NCBI RefSeq assembly: GCF_902497745.1
Contig: NZ_CABVHJ010000014.1
Span: forward strand, 44,351 to 108,350
Direction: 5' to 3'
Source: Pseudomonas fluorescens
GTDB lineage: Bacteria > Pseudomonadota > Gammaproteobacteria > Pseudomonadales > Pseudomonadaceae
DNA: 64,000 bases
The stretch's first letter is position 1. The number at the start of each line of letters is the position of its first letter. The translations under genes were made by a program, and so were the position numbers. Below, piece by piece: positions 46,860-54,611 of the stretch. A model generated the notes under the pieces. It saw nothing but the letters and a program-made list of their open reading frames with translations. It did not search any database and had not been told where the DNA came from.

Positions 46860-47747
46860 ATGCGCCGCCTGCTCACCGGCTGTTTCGTCACCCTGCTGCT
46901 GTTGCTCAACACCCTGATCCTGATCGGGCCGTTGCTGGTATTTGCCCTGCTCAAACTGGTCGCCCCGGGCCGCTGGCGCGATTACGCGTCGGGGGCGGTG
47001 ATGTGGATCGCCGAGACCTGGGCCGAGATCGACAAGCTGATTTTCCGCCTGTGCATCCCCACCCAGTGGGACATTCGCGGCGGTGAAGACTTGCGCGGCG
47101 ATACCTCGTATCTGGTGGTCAGCAACCACCAGTCGTGGGTCGACATTCCGGCGCTGATCCAGACGCTCAACCGGCGCACGCCGTTCTTCAAATTCTTCCT
47201 CAAGAAAGAGCTGATCTGGGTACCGTTTCTGGGGCTGGCGTGGTGGGCGCTGGATTACCCGTTCATGAAGCGCTACACCAAAGCCTTTCTGGCGAAAAAC
47301 CCGGAACTGGCCGGCAAGGATCTGGAAATCACCAAACAGGCGTGCGAGCTGTTCAAGCGGCAGCCGGTGACCGTGGTCAATTATCTGGAAGGCACGCGCT
47401 ATACCGCGGCGAAAAGCGCGCAGCAACAATCACCGTTCAGCCACTTGCTCAAGCCCAAGGCCGGCGGTGTGGCGTTTGTCTTGGCCGCGATGGGTGAACA
47501 GCTGGATGCGATTCTCGACGTCACCGTGGTTTATCCAAAGGAGCGAATTCCGGGTTTCTGGGATTTGATCAGCGGCAACGTGCCGCGCGTGATCATCGAC
47601 ATCAAGACCCGCGAACTCGACCCGGCGCTCTGGCAAGGCGATTACGAGAATGATCCGGCGTTTCGCCAGAAGGTCCAGAGCTGGGTCAACCAGCTCTGGA
47701 ACGAGAAGGATCAGCGCATCGCCGAGCTGCGCAGCGAGCGCGGCTGA
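46860..47747 (+). CDS. YihG-type lysophospholipid acyltransferase
   Basis: 295 residues. N-terminal membrane helix (GCFVTLLLLLNTLILIGPLLVFALL), PlsC-like motif I NHQSWVD (HX4D), motif III VVNYLEGTRYT. The stretch WVPFLGLAWWALDYPFMKRY is nearly the same as in E. coli YihG. Acylates lyso-lipids at the inner membrane. I start at MRRLLTG; an in-frame ATG eleven codons earlier is possible. Confidence 0.88.
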   Translation: MRRLLTGCFVTLLLLLNTLILIGPLLVFALLKLVAPGRWRDYASGAVMWIAETWAEIDKLIFRLCIPTQWDIRGGEDLRGDTSYLVVSNHQSWVDIPALIQTLNRRTPFFKFFLKKELIWVPFLGLAWWALDYPFMKRYTKAFLAKNPELAGKDLEITKQACELFKRQPVTVVNYLEGTRYTAAKSAQQQSPFSHLLKPKAGGVAFVLAAMGEQLDAILDVTVVYPKERIPGFWDLISGNVPRVIIDIKTRELDPALWQGDYENDPAFRQKVQSWVNQLWNEKDQRIAELRSERG

Positions 47748-47748
47748 A

Positions 47749-48306
47749 TCAGCTACCGGTGCCGGCGCCCCAGATGCTGCCCAGGCTGCTCAGCAGCGAA
47801 CCGCCGACGCCCTGCTGACCAAGATATTGCAGGAGCACCGGGGCAAACTGGCCGATCATGCCGCTGTCCATGCCCAGTGCGCTGAAGGCATTGTTCAGGT
47901 CGTTGGTGTCCTTGACATTGCCCAGCGCATTTTCCAGCCCGGCAGACTTGCCGGATGAACCGAGCAAGGCGCCCAGCGCCGCCAGATTGCCGCTGCCACC
48001 CGACAGTTTGTCGATGCCCGGCACTTCTTTGGCCAGTTGTGAGTAATCGGTGCTGCTCAACTGATTCTTCGCCAGCCCGAGCATCGCACTGGTGCCGCCA
48101 ACGGCTTGCTCCGGCGTGACATCCAGCGCACTGAGGGCACTGAGCAAACCGGCGGTTTCCGAGGTCGGCGCCGCAGCGGCCGCCTTGTCACCGCCCTGCA
48201 TCCCCGAAACCGCACCAGCGACGTCGTTGAGACTGAAACCGGCAAACACCGGCCCGGCGGCCAGGGTCAGGAGCGATGCCAAGGCAAAACCGCGTGAAAT
48301 CTTCAT
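47749..48306 (-). CDS. DUF2780-like exported protein
   Basis: 185 residues. Signal peptide MKISRGFALASLLTLAAGPVFA, then a Gly/Ala/Ser-rich sequence with repeated LGSSGKSAGLENALGNV-like helices. Function unknown. It converges on the acyltransferase with 1 base between stops. Confidence 0.78.
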   Translation of the reverse strand: MKISRGFALASLLTLAAGPVFAGFSLNDVAGAVSGMQGGDKAAAAAPTSETAGLLSALSALDVTPEQAVGGTSAMLGLAKNQLSSTDYSQLAKEVPGIDKLSGGSGNLAALGALLGSSGKSAGLENALGNVKDTNDLNNAFSALGMDSGMIGQFAPVLLQYLGQQGVGGSLLSSLGSIWGAGTGS

Positions 48307-48456
48307 TCAGACATCCTCTTGCGCTGTGAAAACCACCCGCTGAACGGGCAGTGAAACTGCCGGTTTGACCGGGTATCCGCGGGCATGTTCCGGCGCGGCG
48401 CATCCATTTTCGTCCGGCCTGCGTATATAAAACGTGAAATCCCGGACACCCTCGTG

Positions 48457-49092
48457 ATGAATGGCACAACCGCTGTCGCTGAACTAGCCTGTGAACAGTC
48501 CGAGCCCAGCCCTCGTCGCCCGACCTTTGCCTGGAGAGTCGTCATTTCCATCGCCGACACCGATCAGCTGCGACAGTTGTTGGCCCAGTGTTCACTGGGT
48601 GATCGTCGCGCCTTCGAAACGCTCTATCGCAGCGTCGGCCCGCGTCTGCATGGCGTCGCCCTGCGCTTCATGGGCCGTGCCGATCTGGCCGAAGAAGTGC
48701 TGCAGGAAGCCTTCGTGCGCATCTGGAACAACGCCTCACGCTACGAAGCGCACCTGTCGGCACCGCTGACGTGGATGATCAACATCACGCGCAATCAGGC
48801 CATTGATCAATTGCGCAAACACCGCGACCGACCGCTGACGGATCTCGAACAGGATGCGCTGCCGGACGAAAGCCCCTCCGCTCACGACCAACTGAACAGC
48901 GCCCGTGAGGCCCATGCGTTGAACCGTTGCCTCGAAACCCTCGACAGCATGCAGCGCCAGTCGATCACTGTGGCGTACTTTCAGGGATTGTCGTGCACGG
49001 AACTCTCCGAACACTTGGCAACGCCACTGGGGACGGTGAAATCGTGGATCCGTCGTGGCATGGAACGTCTGCGCCGGTGCCTTGAATCATGA
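48457..49092 (+). CDS. ECF sigma factor (RpoE/SigK-like)
   Basis: 211 residues from ATG 48457. Region 2 (RRAFETLYRSVGPRLHGVAL, then ADLAEEVLQEAFVRIW) and region 4 (LSCTELSEHLATPLGTVKSWIRRGMERL) are complete. The first ~29 residues (MNGTTAVAEL...) are not sigma-like and lack a good ribosome site at 48457. A strong GGAGAG (48533-48538) sits 5 bases before an ATT codon (48544) exactly where the sigma domain begins, so an ATT start is a real alternative. It overlaps the anti-sigma gene by 4 bases. Confidence 0.87.
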   Translation: MNGTTAVAELACEQSEPSPRRPTFAWRVVISIADTDQLRQLLAQCSLGDRRAFETLYRSVGPRLHGVALRFMGRADLAEEVLQEAFVRIWNNASRYEAHLSAPLTWMINITRNQAIDQLRKHRDRPLTDLEQDALPDESPSAHDQLNSAREAHALNRCLETLDSMQRQSITVAYFQGLSCTELSEHLATPLGTVKSWIRRGMERLRRCLES

Positions 49093-49763
49093 ACTACCAG
49101 ATCCCTGCCCTGCGTCGCGCTCTGGCTGCCGATTATGCGATTGGCTTGATGTCTGCGCCTGCGCGGCGGCGGTTTGAACAATTGCTGCTGGACGACGCTG
49201 TGTTACGAGCTGAAGTGGCGCAATGGCAGGAAAGCCTCGCCTCTCTCACCGAAGCGCTGCCGGAGCATCCGGTGCCCGACCGAGTATGGCAAGGCATTAC
49301 CGCGCGGATCGAACCGCAAGTGCTGCATGTGCCCGAGAAGCGGCCGTTCTGGAACTGGCTACGGGTTACCGCTGCGCTGTGTTCGATCGTGGTGCTGGTG
49401 TTCCTCGGCTCGCTGTACAACCGCGACGACGCCCGCTACCACGCCACGCTGCTGACAGCCGATGCGCAACCGGCGCTGAAGGTCGAGGCACATGCGGATT
49501 ATCTGCAAGTTGAGCCGCTGACGTTGGCGGCCGTTGATGCGGATCATAGCCTGGAGTTGTGGGTGATTCCGGCGGATGGCAAGCCGATTTCGCTGGGTGT
49601 GATTCCGGCGGGGGGCAAAGGCAAGGTTGAGTTGAGTGAGGCGCAGAAAGCCTTGATCGGCAAACCGATTGCGCTGGCGGTAAGTCTTGAACCTAAAGGT
49701 GGTTCGCCGACTGGGCAACCGACCGGACCGGTTCTGTATCAAGGGACGCTGGCGGCGCTGTAA
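49089..49763 (+). CDS. RskA-type anti-sigma factor
   Basis: 224 residues. The N-terminal cytoplasmic part (LRRALAADYAIGLMSAPARRRFEQLL) has the helical anti-sigma motif; one membrane helix follows (VTAALCSIVVLVFLGSLY, about 98-115), then a periplasmic RskA/DUF domain (SLELWVIPADGKPISLGVI). The start overlaps the sigma stop in ATGA. The trigger signal is unknown. Confidence 0.88.
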   Translation: MNYQIPALRRALAADYAIGLMSAPARRRFEQLLLDDAVLRAEVAQWQESLASLTEALPEHPVPDRVWQGITARIEPQVLHVPEKRPFWNWLRVTAALCSIVVLVFLGSLYNRDDARYHATLLTADAQPALKVEAHADYLQVEPLTLAAVDADHSLELWVIPADGKPISLGVIPAGGKGKVELSEAQKALIGKPIALAVSLEPKGGSPTGQPTGPVLYQGTLAAL

Positions 49764-49770
49764 AGCAAAG

Positions 49771-49926
49771 CCCCTCACCCTAGCCCTCTCCCAGAGGGAG
49801 AGGGGACTGACCGTGGTGTTCTCTCGAGTTTTATCGACCTGAAATACCGAGCCGAACTCGAACCCGAAAACTACGAAAATCTGCTCCCTTTCCCCCTCTC
49901 CCTTAGGGAGAGGGCTGGGGTGAGGG
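49771..49926. repeat. CCCTCACCC-type long inverted repeat, copy C
   Basis: Outer arms CCCCTCACCCTAGCCCTCTC and GAGGGCTGGGGTGAGGG with a ~110-base interior carrying TCGACCTGAAATACCGAG. Confidence 0.88.
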
Positions 49927-50084
49927 TAGCTTATGACCTTGCCTTACAACGGCGACCCTGAGGTCACCCTGATCGAGGCTGACTCCCCGCAAGACCTCAA
50001 CGCCCGAAACAACTGAACGCTGCGGTCTTTTAGACTCTTTAGTTGCGAACCGTTCGAATAGATATTTCAAAATGAACTATAAAC

Positions 50085-50100
50085 CTGTCAGACCTGACAG
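50085..50100. promoter_or_regulatory. Perfect palindrome upstream of the first secreted paralogue
   Basis: CTGTCAGACCTGACAG: 7-bp arms around AC, flanked by AC and TA. It lies 62 bases before the ATG, suited to an operator. I cannot name the regulator. Confidence 0.5.
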
Positions 50101-50162
50101 TAGGCGCTATTCATCATCCGCGCGAAAATTGCGGCTCCCATTTAAGTAACGGAGCAAAAGTA

Positions 50163-50483
50163 ATGAAGCTTAAAGTTGTCACCAGCCTGGTGATCAGTTT
50201 GAACATGATGAGTTCCACCTACGCAGCGACCTGCCCAACAATTTCGGTGTCCCGATCACAAGACGCTGAAGATCTCAGCTTCACCTCTGCACTCGTCAAG
50301 GATAAAAACACTTCCAAATCGGTTGTCATCTGCAGATATGAAGGCAAGGACGACCTAGGTGTATCGGCCGGATACCGAAACGGTACTCCGATTAGCACCA
50401 CTGGAAGCGGTTGGACGGGTAATGAATGCACAGCGGCTGACGGTGACGTCAATAAATGCGCATTCCAGGGCAAGAAAAAGTAG
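50163..50483 (+). CDS. Small secreted Cys-rich protein, paralogue 1 (DUF3757-like)
   Basis: 106 residues. Signal peptide to about residue 21 (ends STYAA), then a mature domain with CP near the start, LSFTSALVKDKN, VVICRYEG, GSGWTGNEC and a final NKCAF. Four cysteines could make two disulfides. GGAG precedes the ATG by 8 bases. I compare it with DUF3757 proteins of Pseudomonas by eye; function unknown. Codon use is AT-richer than neighbours. A terminator follows. Confidence 0.8.
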   Translation: MKLKVVTSLVISLNMMSSTYAATCPTISVSRSQDAEDLSFTSALVKDKNTSKSVVICRYEGKDDLGVSAGYRNGTPISTTGSGWTGNECTAADGDVNKCAFQGKKK

Positions 50484-50489
50484 CGATAC

Positions 50490-50516
50490 AAAGACAACCG
50501 TACGGGTTGTCTTTTC
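50490..50516 (+). terminator. Intrinsic terminator after paralogue 1
   Basis: AAAGACAACC pairs with GGTTGTCTTT around a 5-base loop; TTTT follows. Confidence 0.9.
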
Positions 50517-50928
50517 ATTAGCGTACGTCTTGGGTCGCACCGTGTGATACCAACCTTACAATGCAGGAAGCACAGACATGTCAAACAGGCAAACCGGTAC
50601 AGTTAAGTGATTTAACGACGAAAAAGTCTTCGGCTTTATTTAAAGCATGAAAAGCCCACTATGGAATGGAGGATGTAACCGCTTGTTTGAACCCTACGTG
50701 TCAGAAGTTCCAGTCTGGGTAAGGGCTACGGCATAGTTTCATGCCGAGTTGAGCTTCGCCTCGCATTGGAAGGCGTAGAACCAATGCTGAAAATTGTTAT
50801 TGTCGTTCGCGATTAAGAAAAAAATATCAGTAGCTAAGAATTCTAAAAAACTGTCATAAGTATCAGTACTCATCGTCTAAAAACTGGAAGACCATAAGCA
50901 CCCAACGTAAATAAATGAGTACAACACC
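50517..50928. other. AT-rich gap between the two paralogues
   Basis: About 410 bases with no supported ORF, RNA gene or repeat. It is AT-rich, most clearly from 50800 on. It probably contains the promoter for paralogue 2. Confidence 0.5.
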
Positions 50929-51312
50929 ATGCTTAAGAAATTAACTCCCTGCTTGTTGATATCAGCATTCCTTGCAAGTACGGCCCATGCGGAATCTTGC
51001 CCTCCAGGATCCTCTTTTCACAAACTTGAAGAAGGAATATATACAGTCACGGGACTTGATGGAAATCCAGTAAAAGTCAATGTCATGCCAGACGTAGACC
51101 AGCCCACATTGAAAAGTCTAAAGTTCACTTCCGCTCGCTTACTGAATAAAGAAAACAGTTCTGCCAAGGTTATTTGTAGATACGAAAATTCTACGGCAGG
51201 CGGATCGTTAGGCGTGGAGTTGCCCACAGGAAAACCGGTTACAGGTGCTGGGGCCAACTGGAGCGGCAACGACTGCGTAGCTGACGACGAACTAAAATGT
51301 GCGTTTAATTAA
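50929..51312 (+). CDS. Small secreted Cys-rich protein, paralogue 2 (DUF3757-like)
   Basis: 127 residues. Signal peptide MLKKLTPCLLISAFLASTAHA, then ESCPPGSSFHKLEEGIYTVT, LKFTSARLLNKEN, KVICRYEN, ANWSGNDC and a final LKCAFN. The shared pattern SFTSA/KFTSA ... VICRYE ... W-x-GN-x-C ... KCAF shows homology with the gene 446 bases upstream. The ribosome site is weak. Codons such as TTA, ATA and AGA are frequent compared with neighbours, suggesting transfer. Confidence 0.8.
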   Translation: MLKKLTPCLLISAFLASTAHAESCPPGSSFHKLEEGIYTVTGLDGNPVKVNVMPDVDQPTLKSLKFTSARLLNKENSSAKVICRYENSTAGGSLGVELPTGKPVTGAGANWSGNDCVADDELKCAFN

Positions 51313-51354
51313 TCTCGCCCACTGTTCAGAAAAAACTGTTATTTATCCCACCAA

Positions 51355-51381
51355 CAAAAACGGCACTTCTCAGAAGTGCCG
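51355..51381 (-). terminator. Bidirectional terminator between paralogue 2 and fdhA
   Basis: CGGCACTTC pairs with GAAGTGCCG around TCA. AAAAA lies on the left, giving a T-run on the minus strand after fdhA; a weaker CTTCTTTC tail serves the + strand. Confidence 0.88.
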
Positions 51382-51403
51382 CTTCTTTCATTCATTTTAA
51401 ACC

Positions 51404-52603
51404 CTACGCCGCACTAAACAACTTATGCGGATCAATCACAAACTTCTTCGGCACGCCCGCATCGAACTCGCCATAGCCTTCCGGCGCCTGATCGAGGCTG
51501 ATCACTTGCACGCCCACCACTTCGGCGATGTTGATGCGATCCCACATGATCGCCTGCATCAGTTGGCGGTTGTACTTCATCACTGGGGTCTGGCCGGTGT
51601 GGAAGCTGTGCGACTTGGCCCAGCCCAGACCGAAGCGAATGCTCAGGCTGCCCATTTTCGCAGCAGCGTCCACGGCACCCGGATCTTCGGTGACGTACAG
51701 GCCGGGGATACCGATTTTGCCGGCAACGCGGACCACACCCATCAGTGAGTTGAGCACGGTGGCCGGAGCCTCGGCTTTCACGCCGTCGTGGCCGTGGCCG
51801 CGTGCTTCGAAGCCGACGCAGTCCACTGCGCAATCCACTTCCGGCTCGCCCAGCAGTGCGGCGATCTGTTCGTGCAGCGGGGTGTCCTTGGACAGGTCGA
51901 CGATTTCAAAACCCTGGGATTTGGCGTGAGCCAAGCGGATGGTGTTGACGTCGCCGACGATCACCACCGCAGCACCGAGCAGGCGCGCGGAAGCGGCAGC
52001 GGCCAGACCGACCGGGCCGGCGCCGGCAATGTAAACGGTGCTGCCCGGGCCAACGCCGGCAGTGACGGCGCCGTGGTAACCGGTCGGGAGGATATCGGAG
52101 AGGCAGGTCAGGTCGCGGATTTTCTCCATGGCCTTGTCGCGGTCCGGCAGTTTCAGCAGGTTGAAATCGGCGTACGGCACCAGCACGTACTCGGCCTGAC
52201 CGCCAGTCCAATCGCCCATGTCGACGTAACCGTAAGCACCGCCGGCTCGGGCCGGGTTGACGGTCAGGCAGACGCCGGTGTGTTGCTCTTTGCAGGAACG
52301 GCAGCGCCCGCACGCCACGTTGAACGGCACGGAAACCAGGTCGCCGATTTTCAGGTTTTCGACGTCGGAGCCTTTTTCGATCACCTCGCCGGTGATCTCG
52401 TGGCCCAGCACCAGACCGGTCTGCGCCGTGGTACGGCCGCGCACCATGTGCTGGTCGGAGCCGCAGATATTGGTGGAAACCACTTTGAGAATGACCCCGT
52501 GCTCGATCTTGCGACCGCGCGGGTCCTGCATTTTCGGATAGTCGATTTTCTGTACTTCGACCTTGCCAGCGCCGAGATACACCACACCACGATTGCCAGA
52601 CAT
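51404..52603 (-). CDS. fdhA: Glutathione-independent formaldehyde dehydrogenase
   Basis: 399 residues, zinc-dependent medium-chain dehydrogenase close to the P. putida enzyme. Catalytic zinc site STNICGSDQHMVRGR; structural zinc cysteines in CGRCRSCKEQHTGVC; Rossmann motif GAGPVGLAAA. It oxidises formaldehyde to formate with bound NAD. It ends the glyA-sox-purU-fdhA block, suiting detoxification of the C1 unit released from sarcosine. Confidence 0.96.
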   Translation of the reverse strand: MSGNRGVVYLGAGKVEVQKIDYPKMQDPRGRKIEHGVILKVVSTNICGSDQHMVRGRTTAQTGLVLGHEITGEVIEKGSDVENLKIGDLVSVPFNVACGRCRSCKEQHTGVCLTVNPARAGGAYGYVDMGDWTGGQAEYVLVPYADFNLLKLPDRDKAMEKIRDLTCLSDILPTGYHGAVTAGVGPGSTVYIAGAGPVGLAAAASARLLGAAVVIVGDVNTIRLAHAKSQGFEIVDLSKDTPLHEQIAALLGEPEVDCAVDCVGFEARGHGHDGVKAEAPATVLNSLMGVVRVAGKIGIPGLYVTEDPGAVDAAAKMGSLSIRFGLGWAKSHSFHTGQTPVMKYNRQLMQAIMWDRINIAEVVGVQVISLDQAPEGYGEFDAGVPKKFVIDPHKLFSAA

Positions 52604-52675
52604 GCTTTCACCTCGCTGTTGTTTTTATGGAACCGCGTTGCCCAGGCAGGCAGCGCGTTGAGTGCTCGGTAAATC

Positions 52676-52750
52676 AAAAGATCGCAGCCTTCGGCAGCTC
52701 CTACATGAATCGCATCCCCCTGTAGGAGCTGCCGAAGGCTGCGATCTTTT
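52676..52750. repeat. Second REP family, inverted pair, between purU and fdhA
   Basis: Arms AAAAGATCGCAGCCTTCGG... and reverse complement (GTAGGAGCTGCCGAAGGCT...), nearly perfect over ~29 bases, spacer about 16 bases. Same family as 11806-11837. Confidence 0.88.
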
Positions 52751-52756
52751 AGCGAT

Positions 52757-53614
52757 CTAAAGTACGACCGTACGATTGGCGTTCAAAAACACCCGTCTCT
52801 CAATGTGATACCCAACGGCCCGCGCCAGCGTCAGGCCTTCGATATCGCGCCCCTTGGCAATCAGATCCTCGGGGTAATGACTGTGATCCACCGCCTCGAC
52901 GCCTTGAGCAATGATCGGCCCTTCATCCAGATCGTTATTGATGTAATGCGCCGTCGCGCCAACCAGTTTCACACCCTTGTTGTACGCCTGGTGATACGGC
53001 TTGGCGCCCTTGAAGCCCGGCAGCAGCGAGTGATGAATGTTGATCGCCTTGCCATCGAGCTTGCGGCACAGCTCCGGCGACAGCACCTGCATGTAGCGGG
53101 CGAGGATCACCAGTTCGGCGCCGGACTCTTCGATCACCTGCCACACCTGACGCTCCTGCGACGGTTTGTCGTTGGGGTCGAGGGGGAAATGGTAGTAGGG
53201 AATCTGGTGCCAGTCGGCCAGCGGTTTCAGATCCGGGTGGTTGGAGACCACCGCCGCCACATCCATCGACAACTGGCCGATGCGCTGGCGGTAGAGCAAG
53301 TCGTTGAGGCAGTGATCGGCCTTGGAGACCATGATCACCACTTTTGGCCGGTAGTTCGGCGCGGTCAGTTCGAAGATCATGCCGAAGGCCTGACCGCGTT
53401 CGGCGAGCCCGGCGCGGAAGGACTGTTCGTCGAAACCGTCGGGCTGACGGAATTCCACGCGAATGAAGAAACGCCCGGAGAGGCGGTCATCGAACGAATG
53501 GTGCTCGGTGACGTAGCAGCCCTGCTCGAACAGGAAACGCGTGACCGCGTCCACGGTGCCGAGGACGCTGGGGCAATCGGCGGTCAGAATCCATGTGTCT
53601 GGGGCGCGGCTCAT
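52757..53614 (-). CDS. purU: PurU, formyltetrahydrofolate deformylase
   Basis: 285 residues. N-terminal ACT domain (DTWILTADCPSVLGTVDAVT) and C-terminal formyl-transferase fold with the catalytic INIHHSLLPGFKGAKPYHQA and a downstream Asp (NNDLDEGPI). Releases formate from 10-formyl-THF, regenerating THF used by sarcosine oxidase. Together with soxG and fdhA it belongs to the sarcosine block; a CCCTCACCC repeat separates it from soxG. Confidence 0.95.
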   Translation of the reverse strand: MSRAPDTWILTADCPSVLGTVDAVTRFLFEQGCYVTEHHSFDDRLSGRFFIRVEFRQPDGFDEQSFRAGLAERGQAFGMIFELTAPNYRPKVVIMVSKADHCLNDLLYRQRIGQLSMDVAAVVSNHPDLKPLADWHQIPYYHFPLDPNDKPSQERQVWQVIEESGAELVILARYMQVLSPELCRKLDGKAINIHHSLLPGFKGAKPYHQAYNKGVKLVGATAHYINNDLDEGPIIAQGVEAVDHSHYPEDLIAKGRDIEGLTLARAVGYHIERRVFLNANRTVVL

Positions 53615-53661
53615 GGTGCGGTGACTCCTGTTCTTTGTGCGGGGTGTCTGGGGGAATTTTT

Positions 53662-53821
53662 CCCCTCACCCTAGCCCTCTCCCGGAGGTAGAGGGGACTG
53701 ACCGAGGTGTTCTTTCGAGCTACGCCGACCTGAAATATCGCGGCGAACTCAGGCTCGAAAACTCCACAAATCTGCTCCCTTTCCCCCTCTCCCCCTGGGG
53801 GAGAGGGCTGGGGTGAGGGGG
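53662..53821. repeat. CCCTCACCC-type long inverted repeat, copy D, inside the sox operon
   Basis: Outer arms CCCCTCACCCTAGCCCTCTC and GAGGGCTGGGGTGAGGGG; interior close to copy C (TACGCCGACCTGAAATATCG). Between soxG and purU. Confidence 0.88.
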
Positions 53822-53835
53822 TAGCTCTTGATCTG

Positions 53836-54468
53836 TCAGGCCTGAACGCTCAACCCGTACTCAGCCGAAGCATCCTGCAACCACAACCACCAGTAATCCG
53901 AAAAGCTACGACGAATCAGCAGTTCCCAAGTGTCTTCAGCCGTATGGCGAATCATCAACTGCGATTTGGCGAACACCGTGCCGACCGCTTTACCCACCGG
54001 AAAATTATTCGGGTGCACGTCATAGCTGGTCGACTTCATCAGCACCTGACGCACGTTCGGCCCGCTCAGTTCGAGCACTTGCTGACCGCCGCTGACGTTG
54101 ACGATCGCGATGTGCAGATCGCCCAGCGCTTCACGCAGTTTCTGTTCGGCGGCGAACTCTTCGCCGCTCGGCACGATCAGCAACCACTCGTCCGGGCCCA
54201 TCCATTGCAGGCTGGTTTCGCCTTTGACGATGACGCTCAGAGCGCCGGGCAATTCAATGCCCAGGGCTTTGTGCACACCGGCAGCGAACGCGGCATCGTG
54301 GCCATCGCCACGGATGGTCAGGTGGCCGAGGAGTTTTTTCTCACGCACGATCACGCCGGCGTTCTTGCGGCCCTTGCCGACCAGGCTGGCGAGGTCGGCA
54401 TGGTGCAGCGACGACTCGGCACGGGCGCCGGTGGTCGGGCGTTGTTGGTAAACATTGGCTGTGGTCAT
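53836..54468 (-). CDS. soxG: SoxG, sarcosine oxidase gamma subunit
   Basis: 210 residues, GCV_T/YgfZ-like fold. Conserved ESSLHHADLASLVGKGRKNAGV and WMGPDEWLLIVPSGEE. It is part of the heterotetrameric sarcosine oxidase. I start at MTTANVYQQ (54468) with GGAAGG upstream. It lies between two repeat elements (REP doublet 12 upstream, copy D downstream), separated from soxA by about 140 bases. Confidence 0.94.
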   Translation of the reverse strand: MTTANVYQQRPTTGARAESSLHHADLASLVGKGRKNAGVIVREKKLLGHLTIRGDGHDAAFAAGVHKALGIELPGALSVIVKGETSLQWMGPDEWLLIVPSGEEFAAEQKLREALGDLHIAIVNVSGGQQVLELSGPNVRQVLMKSTSYDVHPNNFPVGKAVGTVFAKSQLMIRHTAEDTWELLIRRSFSDYWWLWLQDASAEYGLSVQA

Positions 54469-54518
54469 AAAGCACCTTCCTGAATTCTGTTGGTTCCTGC
54501 GGTGGCTGATCTGCCGCT

Positions 54519-54582
54519 TTCGCGAGCAGGCTCGCTCCCACAGGGGAACGCGGTCGAATGTGGGAGCGAGCCTGCTCGCGAA
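54519..54582. repeat. REP doublet 12, between soxA and soxG
   Basis: AG/CT subtype; shortest doublet in the window. Confidence 0.9.
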
Positions 54583-54611
54583 TAGCCGCCCGCCCACAGT
54601 TCTTGAGGCCG

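Noticed and set aside
49933..50016. 27-codon ORF (starts MTLPYNGDPEV) between repeat copy C and the secreted paralogue
   Set aside because: It has no ribosome site and no recognisable similarity. It may be the remnant of a longer gene, but nothing upstream continues it.
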